From: Sphingomonas sp. Leaf9
GTDB lineage: Bacteria; Pseudomonadota; Alphaproteobacteria; Sphingomonadales; Sphingomonadaceae
Reading direction: 5' to 3'
Length of the DNA stretch: 64,000 nt
NCBI RefSeq assembly: GCF_001421355.1
Contig: NZ_LMKC01000004.1
Location: 310,001 to 374,000 of the forward strand
This document shows, in pieces, positions 34,638 through 43,460 of this stretch; the stretch's first letter is position 1; the number at the start of each line of letters is the position of its first letter. A program made the translations under genes and the position numbers. The notes below the pieces were generated by a model. It was not told the origin of the DNA. It saw only the letters and a list, made by a program, of their open reading frames with translations, and ran no database searches.

Positions 34638-36240
34638 CGGCGTCCTCCGAAGTCTCTGCTGCAACGTCCTCATCGGCGAACCAATGGGCACGGGCGGCCA
34701 TGATGATCTCGCTGCCCTGCTCGTCGCTCAGGCCATATTCGGCCAGGATGCCACCCTTGGGCGCTTCGCGCTTCGGGGCGTCGTCGCCGCGACGGCGGGG
34801 TTCGGCCTTCTTCTTTTCAACCAGCTCGTCGGTCGCCAGGTCGGCGAGGTCGTCGAGCGTCTTGATGCCCGCCTTGCCCAGCGTGACCAGCATCGCTTCG
34901 GTCAGGTACGGCAGTTCGGCCAGCGCATCCTCGACGCCGAGCGCGGTACGCTCTTCGCGCGATGCCTGTTCGCGACGCTCCATCGCTTCCTGCGCACGGC
35001 TTTGCAGCTCCTGTGCGAGGTCTTCGTCGAAGCCTTCGATGCTCGCCAGTTCGTCGATCTCGACATAGGCGACCTCTTCCAGCTCACCGAACCCTTCGGC
35101 GACCAGCAGCTGCGCCAGCGTCTCGTCGACGTCCAGTTCCTTCTCGAACATGCCCGAGCGTTCGACGAATTCCTTCTGCCGCTTCTCCGACGCATCGGCT
35201 TCGGTCAGGATGTCGATCGCCTTGCCGGTCAGCTGGCTGGCAAGCCGCACATTCTGGCCGCGACGACCGATGGCGAGGCTCAGCTGATCGTCGGGAACGA
35301 CGACCTCGATCCGGTCCTCTTCCTCGTCCAGCACCACGCGCGCCACGTTGGCGGGCTGAAGCGCGTTGACAACGAAGGTCGCGGTGTCGGGCGACCACGG
35401 GATGATGTCGATCTTTTCGCCCTGCATTTCCTGCACGACGGCCTGCACGCGGCTGCCCTTCATGCCGACGCAGGCACCGACCGGATCGATCGAGCCGTCA
35501 TGCGAAATGACGCCGATCTTGGCGCGGGAACCCGGGTCGCGGGCGGCGGCCTTGATCTCGATGATGCCGTCGTAGATTTCGGGCACCTCCTGCGCGAACA
35601 GCTTCTTCATGAAGTCGGGGTGCGCGCGGCTGAGGAAGATCTGCGGCCCGCGGTTTTCGCGGCGGACGTTCAGGATCAGCGAGCGGACACGGTCGCCGAC
35701 GCGCACCGCTTCGCGCGGAATCTGCTGGTCGCGGCGGATGACGCCTTCGGCACGGCCGAGGTCGACGACGACGTGACCGAATTCGACACGCTTGACGACA
35801 CCGGTGATGATCTCACCCTGGCGATCCTTGAACTCTTCGAACTGGCGCTCGCGCTCGGCGTCGCGGACCTTTTGCAGGATGACCTGCTTCGATGCCTGCG
35901 CCTGGATGCGGCCGAATTCGATCGGGGGCAGCGGATCGACGATATAGTCGCCGACGACGGCGCCCTTCTGCAGCCGCTGTGCGTCCTTCTCGCCGATCTG
36001 CTTGAAATGGTCGTCGACCAGCTCGGTCACTTCGAGTACGCGCCACAGGCGCAGGTCGCCGGTGTTCGGATCGAGCTTCGCGCGGATGTCGTTTTCCGAG
36101 CCATAGCGCGTCTTGGCGGCGCGCTGGATCGCGTCTTCCATCGCCTCGATCACGATGGCCTTGTCGATCATCTTTTCCGATGCGACCGCATTCGCGATCG
36201 CGATCAGTTCCGCCCGGTTGGCGGTGACGGCGGTGGCCAT
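34618..36240 (-). CDS. nusA: Transcription termination/antitermination factor NusA
   Basis: RNA polymerase-binding elongation factor. The 540 residues show the N-terminal polymerase-binding domain (AELIAIANAVASEKMIDKAIVIEAMEDAIQRAAKTRYG), S1 (GEIITGVVKRVEFGHVVVDLG), two KH domains (DPVGACVGMKGSRVQAVVQEMQGEKIDI; LAIGRRGQNVRLASQLTG) and acidic C-terminal repeats. A short final extension after the repeats holds GGILAEYGLSDEQGSEIIMAAR. It is one base from rimP and overlaps ylxR. Confidence 0.98.
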   Translation of the reverse strand: MATAVTANRAELIAIANAVASEKMIDKAIVIEAMEDAIQRAAKTRYGSENDIRAKLDPNTGDLRLWRVLEVTELVDDHFKQIGEKDAQRLQKGAVVGDYIVDPLPPIEFGRIQAQASKQVILQKVRDAERERQFEEFKDRQGEIITGVVKRVEFGHVVVDLGRAEGVIRRDQQIPREAVRVGDRVRSLILNVRRENRGPQIFLSRAHPDFMKKLFAQEVPEIYDGIIEIKAAARDPGSRAKIGVISHDGSIDPVGACVGMKGSRVQAVVQEMQGEKIDIIPWSPDTATFVVNALQPANVARVVLDEEEDRIEVVVPDDQLSLAIGRRGQNVRLASQLTGKAIDILTEADASEKRQKEFVERSGMFEKELDVDETLAQLLVAEGFGELEEVAYVEIDELASIEGFDEDLAQELQSRAQEAMERREQASREERTALGVEDALAELPYLTEAMLVTLGKAGIKTLDDLADLATDELVEKKKAEPRRRGDDAPKREAPKGGILAEYGLSDEQGSEIIMAARAHWFADEDVAAETSEDAVAESEQ

Positions 36241-36241
36241 G

Positions 36242-36802
36242 TCAGTTCTGTCCTTCTGCGTCAGCCGGTTCGTCGTCGGCAGGTTCGTCTTCGAATTCGT
36301 CGGCGCCCTCGGCAGAGAGCGGCGCAGTCGCCTTCAGCAAGGCGTCGGTAATCAGCAGCTTCGCATCGATGATCGCCGAAAACGGCACGGTCATCGCCTT
36401 ATGCTTGCGCACGTCGATGCTGATCTGATCGCCGTCGGCGCCCAGCAGGATGCCGGTCAGCTGCTTGCGATTGTCGATCGGCGCGTCGAGCGTCACGCGC
36501 GCCTCGAACCCCTTCCAGTCGTCGTAATCGGCGAGGCGCGTCAGCGGCCGGTCGATACCGGGCGACGAAACTTCCAGCCGATACGCCTCCTCGATCGGAT
36601 CGTTCTCGTCCATCAGGTCGGAGATGCGGCGCGACAGTTCGGCGCAGTCGTCGATGGTCAGCTGGCGCGTGTCGGGCCGTTCGGCCATGATCTGCAGCGT
36701 CGGGTCCGACTTGCCGCCCATCATCTTCACGCGCACCAGCGCGAAACCGAGCGCCTTCGCCTCGGGTTCGATCAATCGCGTCAGTTCGGCGATATCCGCC
36801 AT
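36242..36802 (-). CDS. rimP: Ribosome maturation factor RimP
   Basis: A 186-residue factor for late 30S assembly and the first gene of the nusA-infB operon. Conserved blocks are LTRLIEPEAKALGFALVRVKMMGG, DDCAELSRRISDLMDENDPI and the hallmark YRLEVSSPGIDRPL, followed by the C-terminal SH3-like part GILLGADGDQISIDV. The acidic tail EDEPADDEPADAEGQ is characteristic of the order. Start at ATG 36802. The 187-base region to the divergent dehydrogenase gene holds the operon promoter; no clear box is seen. Confidence 0.96.
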   Translation of the reverse strand: MADIAELTRLIEPEAKALGFALVRVKMMGGKSDPTLQIMAERPDTRQLTIDDCAELSRRISDLMDENDPIEEAYRLEVSSPGIDRPLTRLADYDDWKGFEARVTLDAPIDNRKQLTGILLGADGDQISIDVRKHKAMTVPFSAIIDAKLLITDALLKATAPLSAEGADEFEDEPADDEPADAEGQN

Positions 36803-36989
36803 GCCGTCTCCATCAGATGCGCCGCTTCGTTGCCGGCTCCTTTGGGAACCGGCCTCGGCACGTTGGCGATGTCGAGGAAGCAACGCTCATATATGTAAAA
36901 AACCATGTCTGGGCAAGGGCCGCCGGATCGGCCGTGCCCGCCGGCGCGTTGCCGTGGGCAAGAACGATATTGCGAGAGGATTTTTTACG

Positions 36990-38147
36990 ATGCTGCCGAT
37001 CCATGCGCTGATTCCCGCCGCGATGTTGCTGGTCGCGTGCAATGGCGGCGGTAGCGATGCGCCGGGTACGGTGTCGCCCGCCCCCACCGCCACGCCGACA
37101 CCGACACCGACCGCGACCACCCCGACCGGGGGCGTGCCGTTCGCGACTCGCGAGGTGACGACCTTCAACGCGCCATGGGCGATGACCTTCCTGCCCGACG
37201 GGCGGATGCTGGTGACGGAGAAGGGCGACACGCTGGTGTTGGTCAGCGCCGATGGCAGCCAGAAGACGACCGCCGCGACGATTCCGGTCGATTCGGCCGG
37301 GCAAGGCGGGCTGATGGACGTCGTGCTCGCCCCCGACTTCGCCAGCAGCCGGCGGGTGTATCTGAGCTATTCGGTCGCGGGCGACGGCGGAAAGGGCGTG
37401 GTGTTGGCGCGCGGCGTTCTCGACGGCAACCGCGTGACCGGCATCACCGAACTGTTCCGCGCCACCCCGTTCGTCAGCGGCGACGGCCATTATTCGGGCC
37501 GCATCGCCTTTGCCCCCGATGGCCAGCACCTGTTCTTCACCAATGGCGAACGGCAGAAATTCGATCCCGCGCAGGACCCGAAGGCGACGCTGGGCAAGGT
37601 GCTGCGCCTGACGCTCGACGGAAAGCCGGCGGGTGATCCGGGGCTGACTGCGAAGGGGTTCCATCCGGCGGTGTGGTCCTATGGCCATCGCAACCTGCTG
37701 GGGATCGCCTTCGACCGGCAGGGTAATCTGTGGGAGCAGGAAATGGGGCCGAAGGGCGGCGACGAGGTGAACCTGATCGTCGCGGGGCGCAACTACGGCT
37801 ATCCGCTGGTGTCGGAGGGCGATCATTATGACGGCCGTCCGATCCCGCGCCACAGCACCCGCCCCGACCTGGAGGCACCCAAGGTCGCGTGGAACCCGGT
37901 GATCTCGCCCGGCGGGCTGATCGTCTATTCGGGCAAGCTGTTCCCGCAATATGCCGGCGACCTGTTCATCGGCGGCCTGTCGAGCGAGGCGCTGGTCCGG
38001 GTCAACGTGAACGGTACCAATGCGGCCAAGGGCGACCAGTGGCCGATGAACGCTCGCATCCGCGAGGTCGAGGAAGGCCCCGATGGCGCGATCTGGGTGT
38101 TGCAGGACGGCGCGAACGCCAAGCTGCTGAAGCTGACGCCACGGTGA
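36990..38147 (+). CDS. PQQ-dependent sugar (aldose) dehydrogenase, lipoprotein
   Basis: A 385-residue periplasmic six-bladed propeller of the glucose/sorbosone dehydrogenase (GSDH, YliI/Asd) family. It has a lipobox (MLLVAC), then a Thr/Pro linker and FNAPWAMTFLPDGRMLVTEKGDTL, GQGGLMDVVLAPDF, PFVSGDGHYSGRIAFAPDGQHLFFTNGE, WSYGHRNLLGIAFD, EMGPKGGDEVNLI and GRNYGYPLVS. The histidines and arginines that hold PQQ and calcium in the family are present. No pqq biosynthesis genes are in the window, so cofactor supply is unknown. GTGA overlap with the next gene. Confidence 0.9.
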   Translation: MLPIHALIPAAMLLVACNGGGSDAPGTVSPAPTATPTPTPTATTPTGGVPFATREVTTFNAPWAMTFLPDGRMLVTEKGDTLVLVSADGSQKTTAATIPVDSAGQGGLMDVVLAPDFASSRRVYLSYSVAGDGGKGVVLARGVLDGNRVTGITELFRATPFVSGDGHYSGRIAFAPDGQHLFFTNGERQKFDPAQDPKATLGKVLRLTLDGKPAGDPGLTAKGFHPAVWSYGHRNLLGIAFDRQGNLWEQEMGPKGGDEVNLIVAGRNYGYPLVSEGDHYDGRPIPRHSTRPDLEAPKVAWNPVISPGGLIVYSGKLFPQYAGDLFIGGLSSEALVRVNVNGTNAAKGDQWPMNARIREVEEGPDGAIWVLQDGANAKLLKLTPR

Positions 38148-38560
38148 TCACGCGGCTGCCGCCGCCCGACCCCGCCCCGCTGGCGCCGTTCGCGGCGGTG
38201 TTCGATACGCCGGGGTTCGCGTGCGGATCATGGGGCGGCGGCGGATCGTCGGATGGGATGGTGGAGATGTCCTATTTCCAGCTGTCGCGGGAAGCGGGGG
38301 CATTTGTCGTCGCCGCCTACGCCGCACATTGGGTTCGCCCCGATATCGCATGGCCCGACTTTGCCGCTGGCCCCGACTATCGCGCGCTGCGGGGCGATCC
38401 GACGCGAATCGCGCTTGCCGACGCCCATCGGCTGGCGGAACTGTTGACGACCCTGATCCGGGGCGACCGGTTCAACGAAGGGCTGCTTGCCAGCGCCTTC
38501 GACGGCGGCACCCTGCCCGCCGTTGCCCGGCGGATGGCGGTCCTAGCCGAGCAGGCGTAG
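38144..38560 (+). CDS. DUF6508 protein
   Basis: A 138-residue soluble protein of unknown function. AAVFDTPGFACGSWGG...MSYFQLSREAGAFVVAAYAAHWVRPDIAWPDFAAG and ADAHRLAELLTTLIRGDRFNEGLLASAFDGGTL match the DUF6508 pattern. It starts with GTG 38144, overlapping the dehydrogenase stop, so it depends on that transcript. Its end overlaps the convergent DUF1810 gene by 18 bases. Functional link to the dehydrogenase is not evident. Confidence 0.72.
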   Translation: MITRLPPPDPAPLAPFAAVFDTPGFACGSWGGGGSSDGMVEMSYFQLSREAGAFVVAAYAAHWVRPDIAWPDFAAGPDYRALRGDPTRIALADAHRLAELLTTLIRGDRFNEGLLASAFDGGTLPAVARRMAVLAEQA

Positions 38561-38956
38561 CGTCGCCGGGTCGCGCTCACCGCCGTAAAAGGCATCGAGG
38601 ATCGCGGTGAAATGTCGCGCACCCCCAGCAGCCTCGAACAGCGTCATCGACGACCGTAGTTTCATCGCATCGACGTCGCCAAGGATGGCGGCGATGTCGG
38701 TCCCGCGATGCCCGAGCAACGCGTCCACCGATTCGACCAGCCGGGCACTGAGCAACGGATGCGCGAGATAGGCCCGCGCTTCGGCACGGTCGGCGATGGC
38801 GTAGGCCTGCGCTATCGCGCTGTGCCCCAGCCCGCGAATCTGGGGAAAGACGAACCACATCCAGTGGCCGCGCTTCGCACCCGCGCGCAGTTCGGCCAGC
38901 GCGGTGGGATAGCTGTCGCGTTGGGCGTCGACGAAGCGGGCGAGCGGATCGGTCAT
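38543..38956 (-). CDS. DUF1810 protein
   Basis: A 137-residue protein of unknown function that matches DUF1810 closely: DPLARFVDAQRDSYPTALAELRAGAKRGHWMWFVFPQIRGLGHSAIAQAYAIADRAEARAYLAHPLLSARL, then KLRSSMTLFEAAGG and LDAFYGGERDPATLRLL. Members are small, helical and often monocistronic. Start chosen at 38956; an ATG at 38983 would add nine residues. The last six codons overlap the DUF6508 gene on the other strand. Confidence 0.85.
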   Translation of the reverse strand: MTDPLARFVDAQRDSYPTALAELRAGAKRGHWMWFVFPQIRGLGHSAIAQAYAIADRAEARAYLAHPLLSARLVESVDALLGHRGTDIAAILGDVDAMKLRSSMTLFEAAGGARHFTAILDAFYGGERDPATLRLLG

Positions 38957-39073
38957 GTCGCTGACATGGGAGACCCTGCCGCCCATCGCAAATTCTGACA
39001 ACGTTGACGGTTGATCCGGCGATACGGATACGATTAGCATCGCGTCCTCGATAAACATGCCTTGGGAGGGGTT

Positions 39074-39616
39074 ATGCACAAGGGTTGGATGGTGGCCGCA
39101 GCGGTCGCCATGGTTGCCGCGCCGGTCGTCGCGCAAACGGCCGAGGATTTCGCCGCAAAGGTCATCAACGCGCCGCTGCCTGCGAGCCTGAACGTCTATG
39201 GCCTGCCCAAGCCGCCACTGGCGCGCGTGAAGGAGGTCGATGGCGGCAAGGTCATCCGCCTCGCCATTCCGGGTGCGGACAAGGATGCGTGGAAGATCCA
39301 GCTCCAGTCGCCGACCAACGCGCCGGTGGCAAAGGGCGACCGCCTCGTCCTCGCCTTTCACGCGCGGGCCAGCGGGATGACGCCGGGCGCCAAGGCGCGA
39401 ATTGCGGTCGCCGGTATCCAGCTGAACAAGGAACCCTATAGCCAGGTCATCGGCGGCCCGATCGAGGTCGGCGAGGCATTCGAATTCCACCAGGTCGCGG
39501 GCAAGGCCGATCGCGACTATGCGGCGGGCGAGCTGATGGCGTCGCTGCAACTGGCGACGGGCAAGCAGGTGTTCGAATTCGGGCCGATGTTCGTCATCAA
39601 CCTCGACAAGAAGTGA
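39074..39616 (+). CDS. Secreted protein with carbohydrate-binding-module-like fold
   Basis: A 180-residue protein with a signal peptide (WMVAAAVAMVAAPVVAQ). The mature part (VIRLAIPGADKDAWKIQLQSPTNAPVAKGDRLVLAFHARAS..., FEFHQVAGKADRDYAAGELMASLQLATGKQVFEFGPMFVINL) has the strand pattern of a galactose-binding/CBM4-9-like jelly roll, as found beside xylanases and in stand-alone sphingomonad proteins. No catalytic domain. The AGGGG site supports ATG 39074. Function unknown; the fold call is by pattern. Confidence 0.6.
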   Translation: MHKGWMVAAAVAMVAAPVVAQTAEDFAAKVINAPLPASLNVYGLPKPPLARVKEVDGGKVIRLAIPGADKDAWKIQLQSPTNAPVAKGDRLVLAFHARASGMTPGAKARIAVAGIQLNKEPYSQVIGGPIEVGEAFEFHQVAGKADRDYAAGELMASLQLATGKQVFEFGPMFVINLDKK

Positions 39617-39634
39617 CGTGGCAGCGGCGCGGGG

Positions 39635-40402
39635 TCAGCCCCGCGTCGCCGTCAGGAAATAGTCGAGCGAGATATCGTCCGACAGCGTGAAGCCCCGCGC
39701 CGCCGTGAACGAAAGGCCGCTGGGCGGCGAGACCGTCATCCCCGCTGCCGCCAGATGCGCGGTCAGTTCCGGGGGGGTGAGGAATCGGTCCCAATCATGC
39801 GTGCCGCGCGGGATCATGCCGAACCCTTCGGCGACGGTAATCATCGCGAGGCGCGACAGCGCGGTGCGGTTGGGCGTGGAGACGACCAGCAGCCCGCCCG
39901 GTGCCACCGCGTCGGCCAACCCGCGCGCAAAGGCGACGGGGTCGGCGACATGCTCGATCACCTCCAGCGAGGTGACGAGATCGAACTGCCGCCCGGCGAT
40001 CGCCTCCACGCCGCCCGCCAGATATTCGATCGACAGACCAGTGAGCGCGGCATGAGCGGCGGCGGCACCGATATTTTCGGGTGCGGCATCGACGCCGGTC
40101 ACCTGCCCGCCCAATCGCGCGAGCGGTTCGGCGAGCAACCCCGCGCCGCAGCCGACATCGAGCACGGTCTTGCCCGCCAGCGGGGTGAAGCCCGCGGTAT
40201 CGCCGTCCCAGTGCGAATCGATCGCCGCGCGGACAAAGGCCAGCCGCACCGGGTTCAACCGGTGGAGCATCGCCGAGCTGCCCTTCGGGTTCCACCAGTC
40301 GGCGGCCATCTCGCCGAAATGGGCGGCTTCACGAGCCACGACGCTTGATTGCGTCGACGTGGCTTTTGGCGACATAAAGATTGCTTCGCTTGCGTTCGTC
40401 AT
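39635..40402 (-). CDS. ubiG: Ubiquinone biosynthesis O-methyltransferase UbiG
   Basis: SAM-dependent enzyme for both O-methylations of ubiquinone synthesis. The 255 residues include EAAHFGEMAADWWNPKGSSAMLHRLNPVRLAFV (diagnostic for UbiG), motif I VLDVGCGAGLLAEPLARLG, VTGVDAAPENI, LVTSLEVIEHVADP and the C-terminal GMIPRGTHDWDRFLTPPEL with ISLDYFLTA. It is divergent from lysC with only 41 bases between starts. With the polyprenyl diphosphate synthase at 45685 it is the second quinone-pathway gene in the window. Confidence 0.96.
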   Translation of the reverse strand: MTNASEAIFMSPKATSTQSSVVAREAAHFGEMAADWWNPKGSSAMLHRLNPVRLAFVRAAIDSHWDGDTAGFTPLAGKTVLDVGCGAGLLAEPLARLGGQVTGVDAAPENIGAAAAHAALTGLSIEYLAGGVEAIAGRQFDLVTSLEVIEHVADPVAFARGLADAVAPGGLLVVSTPNRTALSRLAMITVAEGFGMIPRGTHDWDRFLTPPELTAHLAAAGMTVSPPSGLSFTAARGFTLSDDISLDYFLTATRG

Positions 40403-40443
40403 GGCGCTCTCCTATCAGCCGCCGCCATTCCCCCCAAGGATGA

Positions 40444-41700
40444 ATGGCAAAACGCATGGCGCGGATCGTGATGAAGTTCGGTGGCACCTCGATGGCGGGG
40501 ATCGAACGTATTCGGAGCGTCGCCGCGCGCGTGAAGCGCGAGGTGGAGGCCGGCAACCAGGTCGCGGTGGTCGTGTCCGCCATGGCCGGCGATACCGACC
40601 GGCTGGTCGGCTTTTGTCGCGAGGCGTCGGCACTGTACGACCCGCGCGAATATGATGCCGTCGTGTCGTCGGGCGAACAGGTGACCAGCGGGCTGCTGGC
40701 AATTGCGTTGCAGGCGATCGGCGTGCCGGCGCGCTCGTGGCTCGGCTGGCAGCTGCCGATCCGCACCAGCGACGCGCATGCCACCGCCCGGATCGAATCG
40801 ATCGACACGACCGCGCTCGACGAATCGCTGAACAAGGGCGAAGTGGCGGTCATCCCCGGATTCCAGGGCGTGACCGACGCCAACCGCATCACCACGCTGG
40901 GCCGCGGCGGGTCGGACACGTCGGCAGTGGCGATGGCGGCGGCGATGCAGGCCGACCGCTGCGACATCTACACCGATGTCGACGGCGTCTACACCACCGA
41001 CCCGCGCATCGTACCGCGCGCGCGCAAGCTGGCGCGGGTGACGTATGAGGAAATGCTCGAGCTCGCCTCGGTGGGCGCAAAGGTGCTCCAGACCCGCTCG
41101 GTCGGGCTGGCAATGAAGGAAAAGGTCCGCGTGCGGGTGCTGTCGTCGTTCGACGATACCCGCGACGAGGATGGTTATCGTGGAACGCTGATCGTCGGCG
41201 AAGAGGAAGTGACGGACATGGAACGGCAGCTCATCACCGGTATCGCCCACGACAAGAACGAGGCGAAGATCACGCTGGTCGCGGTGCCCGATCGCCCCGG
41301 CGCGGTGGCATCGATATTTGCGCCGCTGGCCGGCACCGGCATCAACGTCGACATGATCGTGCAGAACATCGCCCATTCGACCGGATCAACCGACGTGACC
41401 TTTACCGTGCCGTCGGCCGAACTGGCCCGCGCGCTCGACACGCTGGAAAAGGCGAAGACCGACATCGGGTTCCAGAAGGTGCTGCACGACACCCGCGTCG
41501 CCAAGGTGTCGGTGGTGGGCGTCGGCATGCGCAGCCATGCCGGTGTCGCCTCTACCATGTTCACCGCGCTGGCCGATCGCGGGATCAACATCCAGGCGAT
41601 CACCACGTCGGAGATCAAGGTCAGCGTGCTGATCGAAGAGGATTATACCGAACTGGCGGTGCGCGTGCTGCACACCGCCTACGGGCTGGACGCCGAATAG
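40444..41700 (+). CDS. lysC: Aspartate kinase (LysC type)
   Basis: First step of the aspartate pathway to lysine, threonine and methionine. The 418 residues have the kinase signature VMKFGGTSMAG, VSAMAGDTDRLV, GRGGSDTSAVAMAAAM and DVDGVYTTDPRIV, followed by paired ACT domains (ITLVAVPDRPGAVASIFAPLA; VSVVGVGMRSHAGVASTMFTALADRGINIQAITTSEIKVS) for allosteric control. An AAGGA site just before ATG 40444 is rather close; ATG 40456 is possible. Its stop lies one base from the stop of a convergent lipoprotein gene, with no room for a terminator. Confidence 0.97.
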   Translation: MAKRMARIVMKFGGTSMAGIERIRSVAARVKREVEAGNQVAVVVSAMAGDTDRLVGFCREASALYDPREYDAVVSSGEQVTSGLLAIALQAIGVPARSWLGWQLPIRTSDAHATARIESIDTTALDESLNKGEVAVIPGFQGVTDANRITTLGRGGSDTSAVAMAAAMQADRCDIYTDVDGVYTTDPRIVPRARKLARVTYEEMLELASVGAKVLQTRSVGLAMKEKVRVRVLSSFDDTRDEDGYRGTLIVGEEEVTDMERQLITGIAHDKNEAKITLVAVPDRPGAVASIFAPLAGTGINVDMIVQNIAHSTGSTDVTFTVPSAELARALDTLEKAKTDIGFQKVLHDTRVAKVSVVGVGMRSHAGVASTMFTALADRGINIQAITTSEIKVSVLIEEDYTELAVRVLHTAYGLDAE

Positions 41701-41701
41701 G

Positions 41702-42295
41702 TCAGTCGGCCACGGTCACTTCTTCGACCGTGCCGGTCGTACCATAAGGATAGACGGCGGCGGAGAATGCTCCACTGACGTACAATACTTTGCCGCCCGG
41801 CATCTGCTGAACGAACCCCTGCTGGAACCGATCAAGGCGCTCCCAGCGGTTCAGCCGTTCCAGCTGGGCGCGGTCCATCATCGTTGCGGTGACGGCATCG
41901 CAGGGCTCTTCCCAGAATACGCCCTCCGCCTCTCGCCCGGCATAGACGAAGCGGATGTCGCACACAGCGTCGCCGCCGACGAGCGTCCGGTCGCGCTTTC
42001 CCAATACCTGTGACACCGTGTAACGATTCGAGCTGCGTGGCGCCGGGCCGGGCGCGCCGGTCGGTCGAAGCGCATCCGCTTTGTTTTCGGCTAGGCCGGC
42101 TTCGGCCGCGGCAGTCGATCTGGCGTCGTTCGACAATCGCCGTTCGCCTGTCGCACGGCCAGCAACCGCTTCGCTTCCGTCGTTGCCGGGCGGCGGTGGG
42201 ACCGCAGCCGAACAACCGGCAATCGCCGCGCTGCACAGGACCGCTGCCATCGCTGTGACACAACGGTGCACCCAACCGCCGTCAGTTCGGGTCAT
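41702..42295 (-). CDS. Uncharacterised lipoprotein paired with the peptidoglycan hydrolase
   Basis: A 197-residue predicted lipoprotein: hydrophobic VTAMAAVLCSAAIAGC with lipobox IAGC, then a Pro/Ser/Ala-rich linker of about 70 residues and a folded part (RYTVSQVLGKRDRTLVGGDAVCDIRFVYAGREAEGVFWEEPCDAVTATMMDRAQLERLNRWERLDRFQQGFVQ). Two cysteines in this part could form a disulfide. I recognise no family. The gene starts inside the end of the upstream peptidoglycan hydrolase (14-base overlap), so the two are coupled. A periplasmic partner or protector of that hydrolase is an inference. A later ATG also fits. Confidence 0.7.
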   Translation of the reverse strand: MTRTDGGWVHRCVTAMAAVLCSAAIAGCSAAVPPPPGNDGSEAVAGRATGERRLSNDARSTAAAEAGLAENKADALRPTGAPGPAPRSSNRYTVSQVLGKRDRTLVGGDAVCDIRFVYAGREAEGVFWEEPCDAVTATMMDRAQLERLNRWERLDRFQQGFVQQMPGGKVLYVSGAFSAAVYPYGTTGTVEEVTVAD

Positions 42296-43391
42296 GTTCG
42301 ACGCGCAGGTGGTTGTTCGCCGGATTCGGAAAGGTTTCAAACAGGACATCATAGTCGTTCCCCAACCGTTGGCGGACTGCCACCTGCAAGGCTCGCCCCT
42401 GCGCCACGGTAATATTGTTGCCGCGGAAATCGAGTGCCCGATCGGCATAGTGGAGGGATCGACGACCGTGATGGCTGTCGTTCCCGGACGTGATGACCGG
42501 GGTCGGCAGATTCTGTTGCACAGCGATCTCGGCAACCGCACGGATCACTAGGCTCATGGCAGGATCAAGGCGCCCGATCCGAACTCCGGCATTTTTCACC
42601 TGGACGCCGTTCGCTGCGGCTACGGCATTCCCATCGATCGTGTTAGCCGTTGCCGGCGGCCGATGGTCCGGCTCCGCAGTTTCGGACAAAACCACGCGAA
42701 ACCGGCCAGGGCGGCGGCGTTGCAGTTCGGGCACAGTGCCATGATAGTGGACGGCATCGCCACGACCGAGCCGTGGACCATCCAAAGCGTTTATCCACTT
42801 GAGGTTCTTTGCATCCGAATATTTCGGGTTGGCATAATTCAAATGCGTATCGACGATCGATGCCCGCCCCGCGGCTCGCAGTGCGAGATAATCATCTACT
42901 GTCTGATGAACTCGCGTACTGATCGAGCTTGCGGGATACTGCTCTACGGAACGGCGTCCATGCCGTCGAGAAATGGGGCCATTGATGTCCGAGAACTGGA
43001 ACGGAGCGTTCACTACGCTGGCAACGGTTGATCCCCAACGGCCAGATGCCGTGCGATTCAAAATGGTATCAATGATGCCGTGCGCCTGCGCAGCACCGGC
43101 CCATTGTACCCATTCGGTCTGCACCGTCTTTTTGATGTTCAAGACATCAATCGCCGTCAGCTCCAGACGCCCGCCGCCGATCTGGGTCGTTTGTCGGGAA
43201 GGCCGCGGCGCTGTCCGGCGCGTTGGAGGCGATAGCGCACCTGGAAGCAGCAACCGCTGACCGATGCCGATCCGATCGGGATTGCGAATCCCGTTGAGAC
43301 GGGCGAGCGTCCGAACACCGGTGCCATAGCGTCGTGCGATAAGCGACAGGGTTTCTCCCTGCCCTACGATGTGAATACGTCCGCCTGCCAT
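42282..43391 (-). CDS. Three-domain peptidoglycan hydrolase (LysM, hydrolase, M15-like)
   Basis: A 369-residue protein with no signal peptide. Residues 5-50 are a LysM domain (HIVGQGETLSLIARRYGTGVRTLARLNGI). Residues about 85-230 resemble cell-wall hydrolases (TEWVQWAGAAQAHGIIDTILNRTASGRWG, NAPFQFSDINGP, DTHLNYANPKYSD, DGPRLGRGDAVHYHGT). Residues about 300-369 look like an M15-type peptidase (SGNDSHHGRRSLHYADRALDFRGN and HLRVEHDP, with His/Asp metal ligands). The DNA is poor in GC for this genome: bases 42781-42840 have 25 G or C in 60. It could be an endolysin-like relic, a moron or a toxin effector; the lipoprotein gene overlaps its end. Confidence 0.72.
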   Translation of the reverse strand: MAGGRIHIVGQGETLSLIARRYGTGVRTLARLNGIRNPDRIGIGQRLLLPGALSPPTRRTAPRPSRQTTQIGGGRLELTAIDVLNIKKTVQTEWVQWAGAAQAHGIIDTILNRTASGRWGSTVASVVNAPFQFSDINGPISRRHGRRSVEQYPASSISTRVHQTVDDYLALRAAGRASIVDTHLNYANPKYSDAKNLKWINALDGPRLGRGDAVHYHGTVPELQRRRPGRFRVVLSETAEPDHRPPATANTIDGNAVAAANGVQVKNAGVRIGRLDPAMSLVIRAVAEIAVQQNLPTPVITSGNDSHHGRRSLHYADRALDFRGNNITVAQGRALQVAVRQRLGNDYDVLFETFPNPANNHLRVEHDPN

Positions 43392-43460
43392 AGCGTACTC
43401 GCTTCGTCAGCTCAGCCCTGCTCCCTGAACGCGCGGAGCGAACTGCGTATCCGCCGTTGG

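Noticed and set aside
42787..42797. TTATCCACT resembling a DnaA box.
   Set aside because: Single copy inside a coding region, no AT-rich unwinding stretch and no cluster; dnaN lies 24 kb away.
42282..43391. Prophage or phage lysis region.
   Set aside because: Only one endolysin-like protein and one lipoprotein are present. There is no integrase, capsid, tail or attachment repeat, and the flanking genes are core metabolism.
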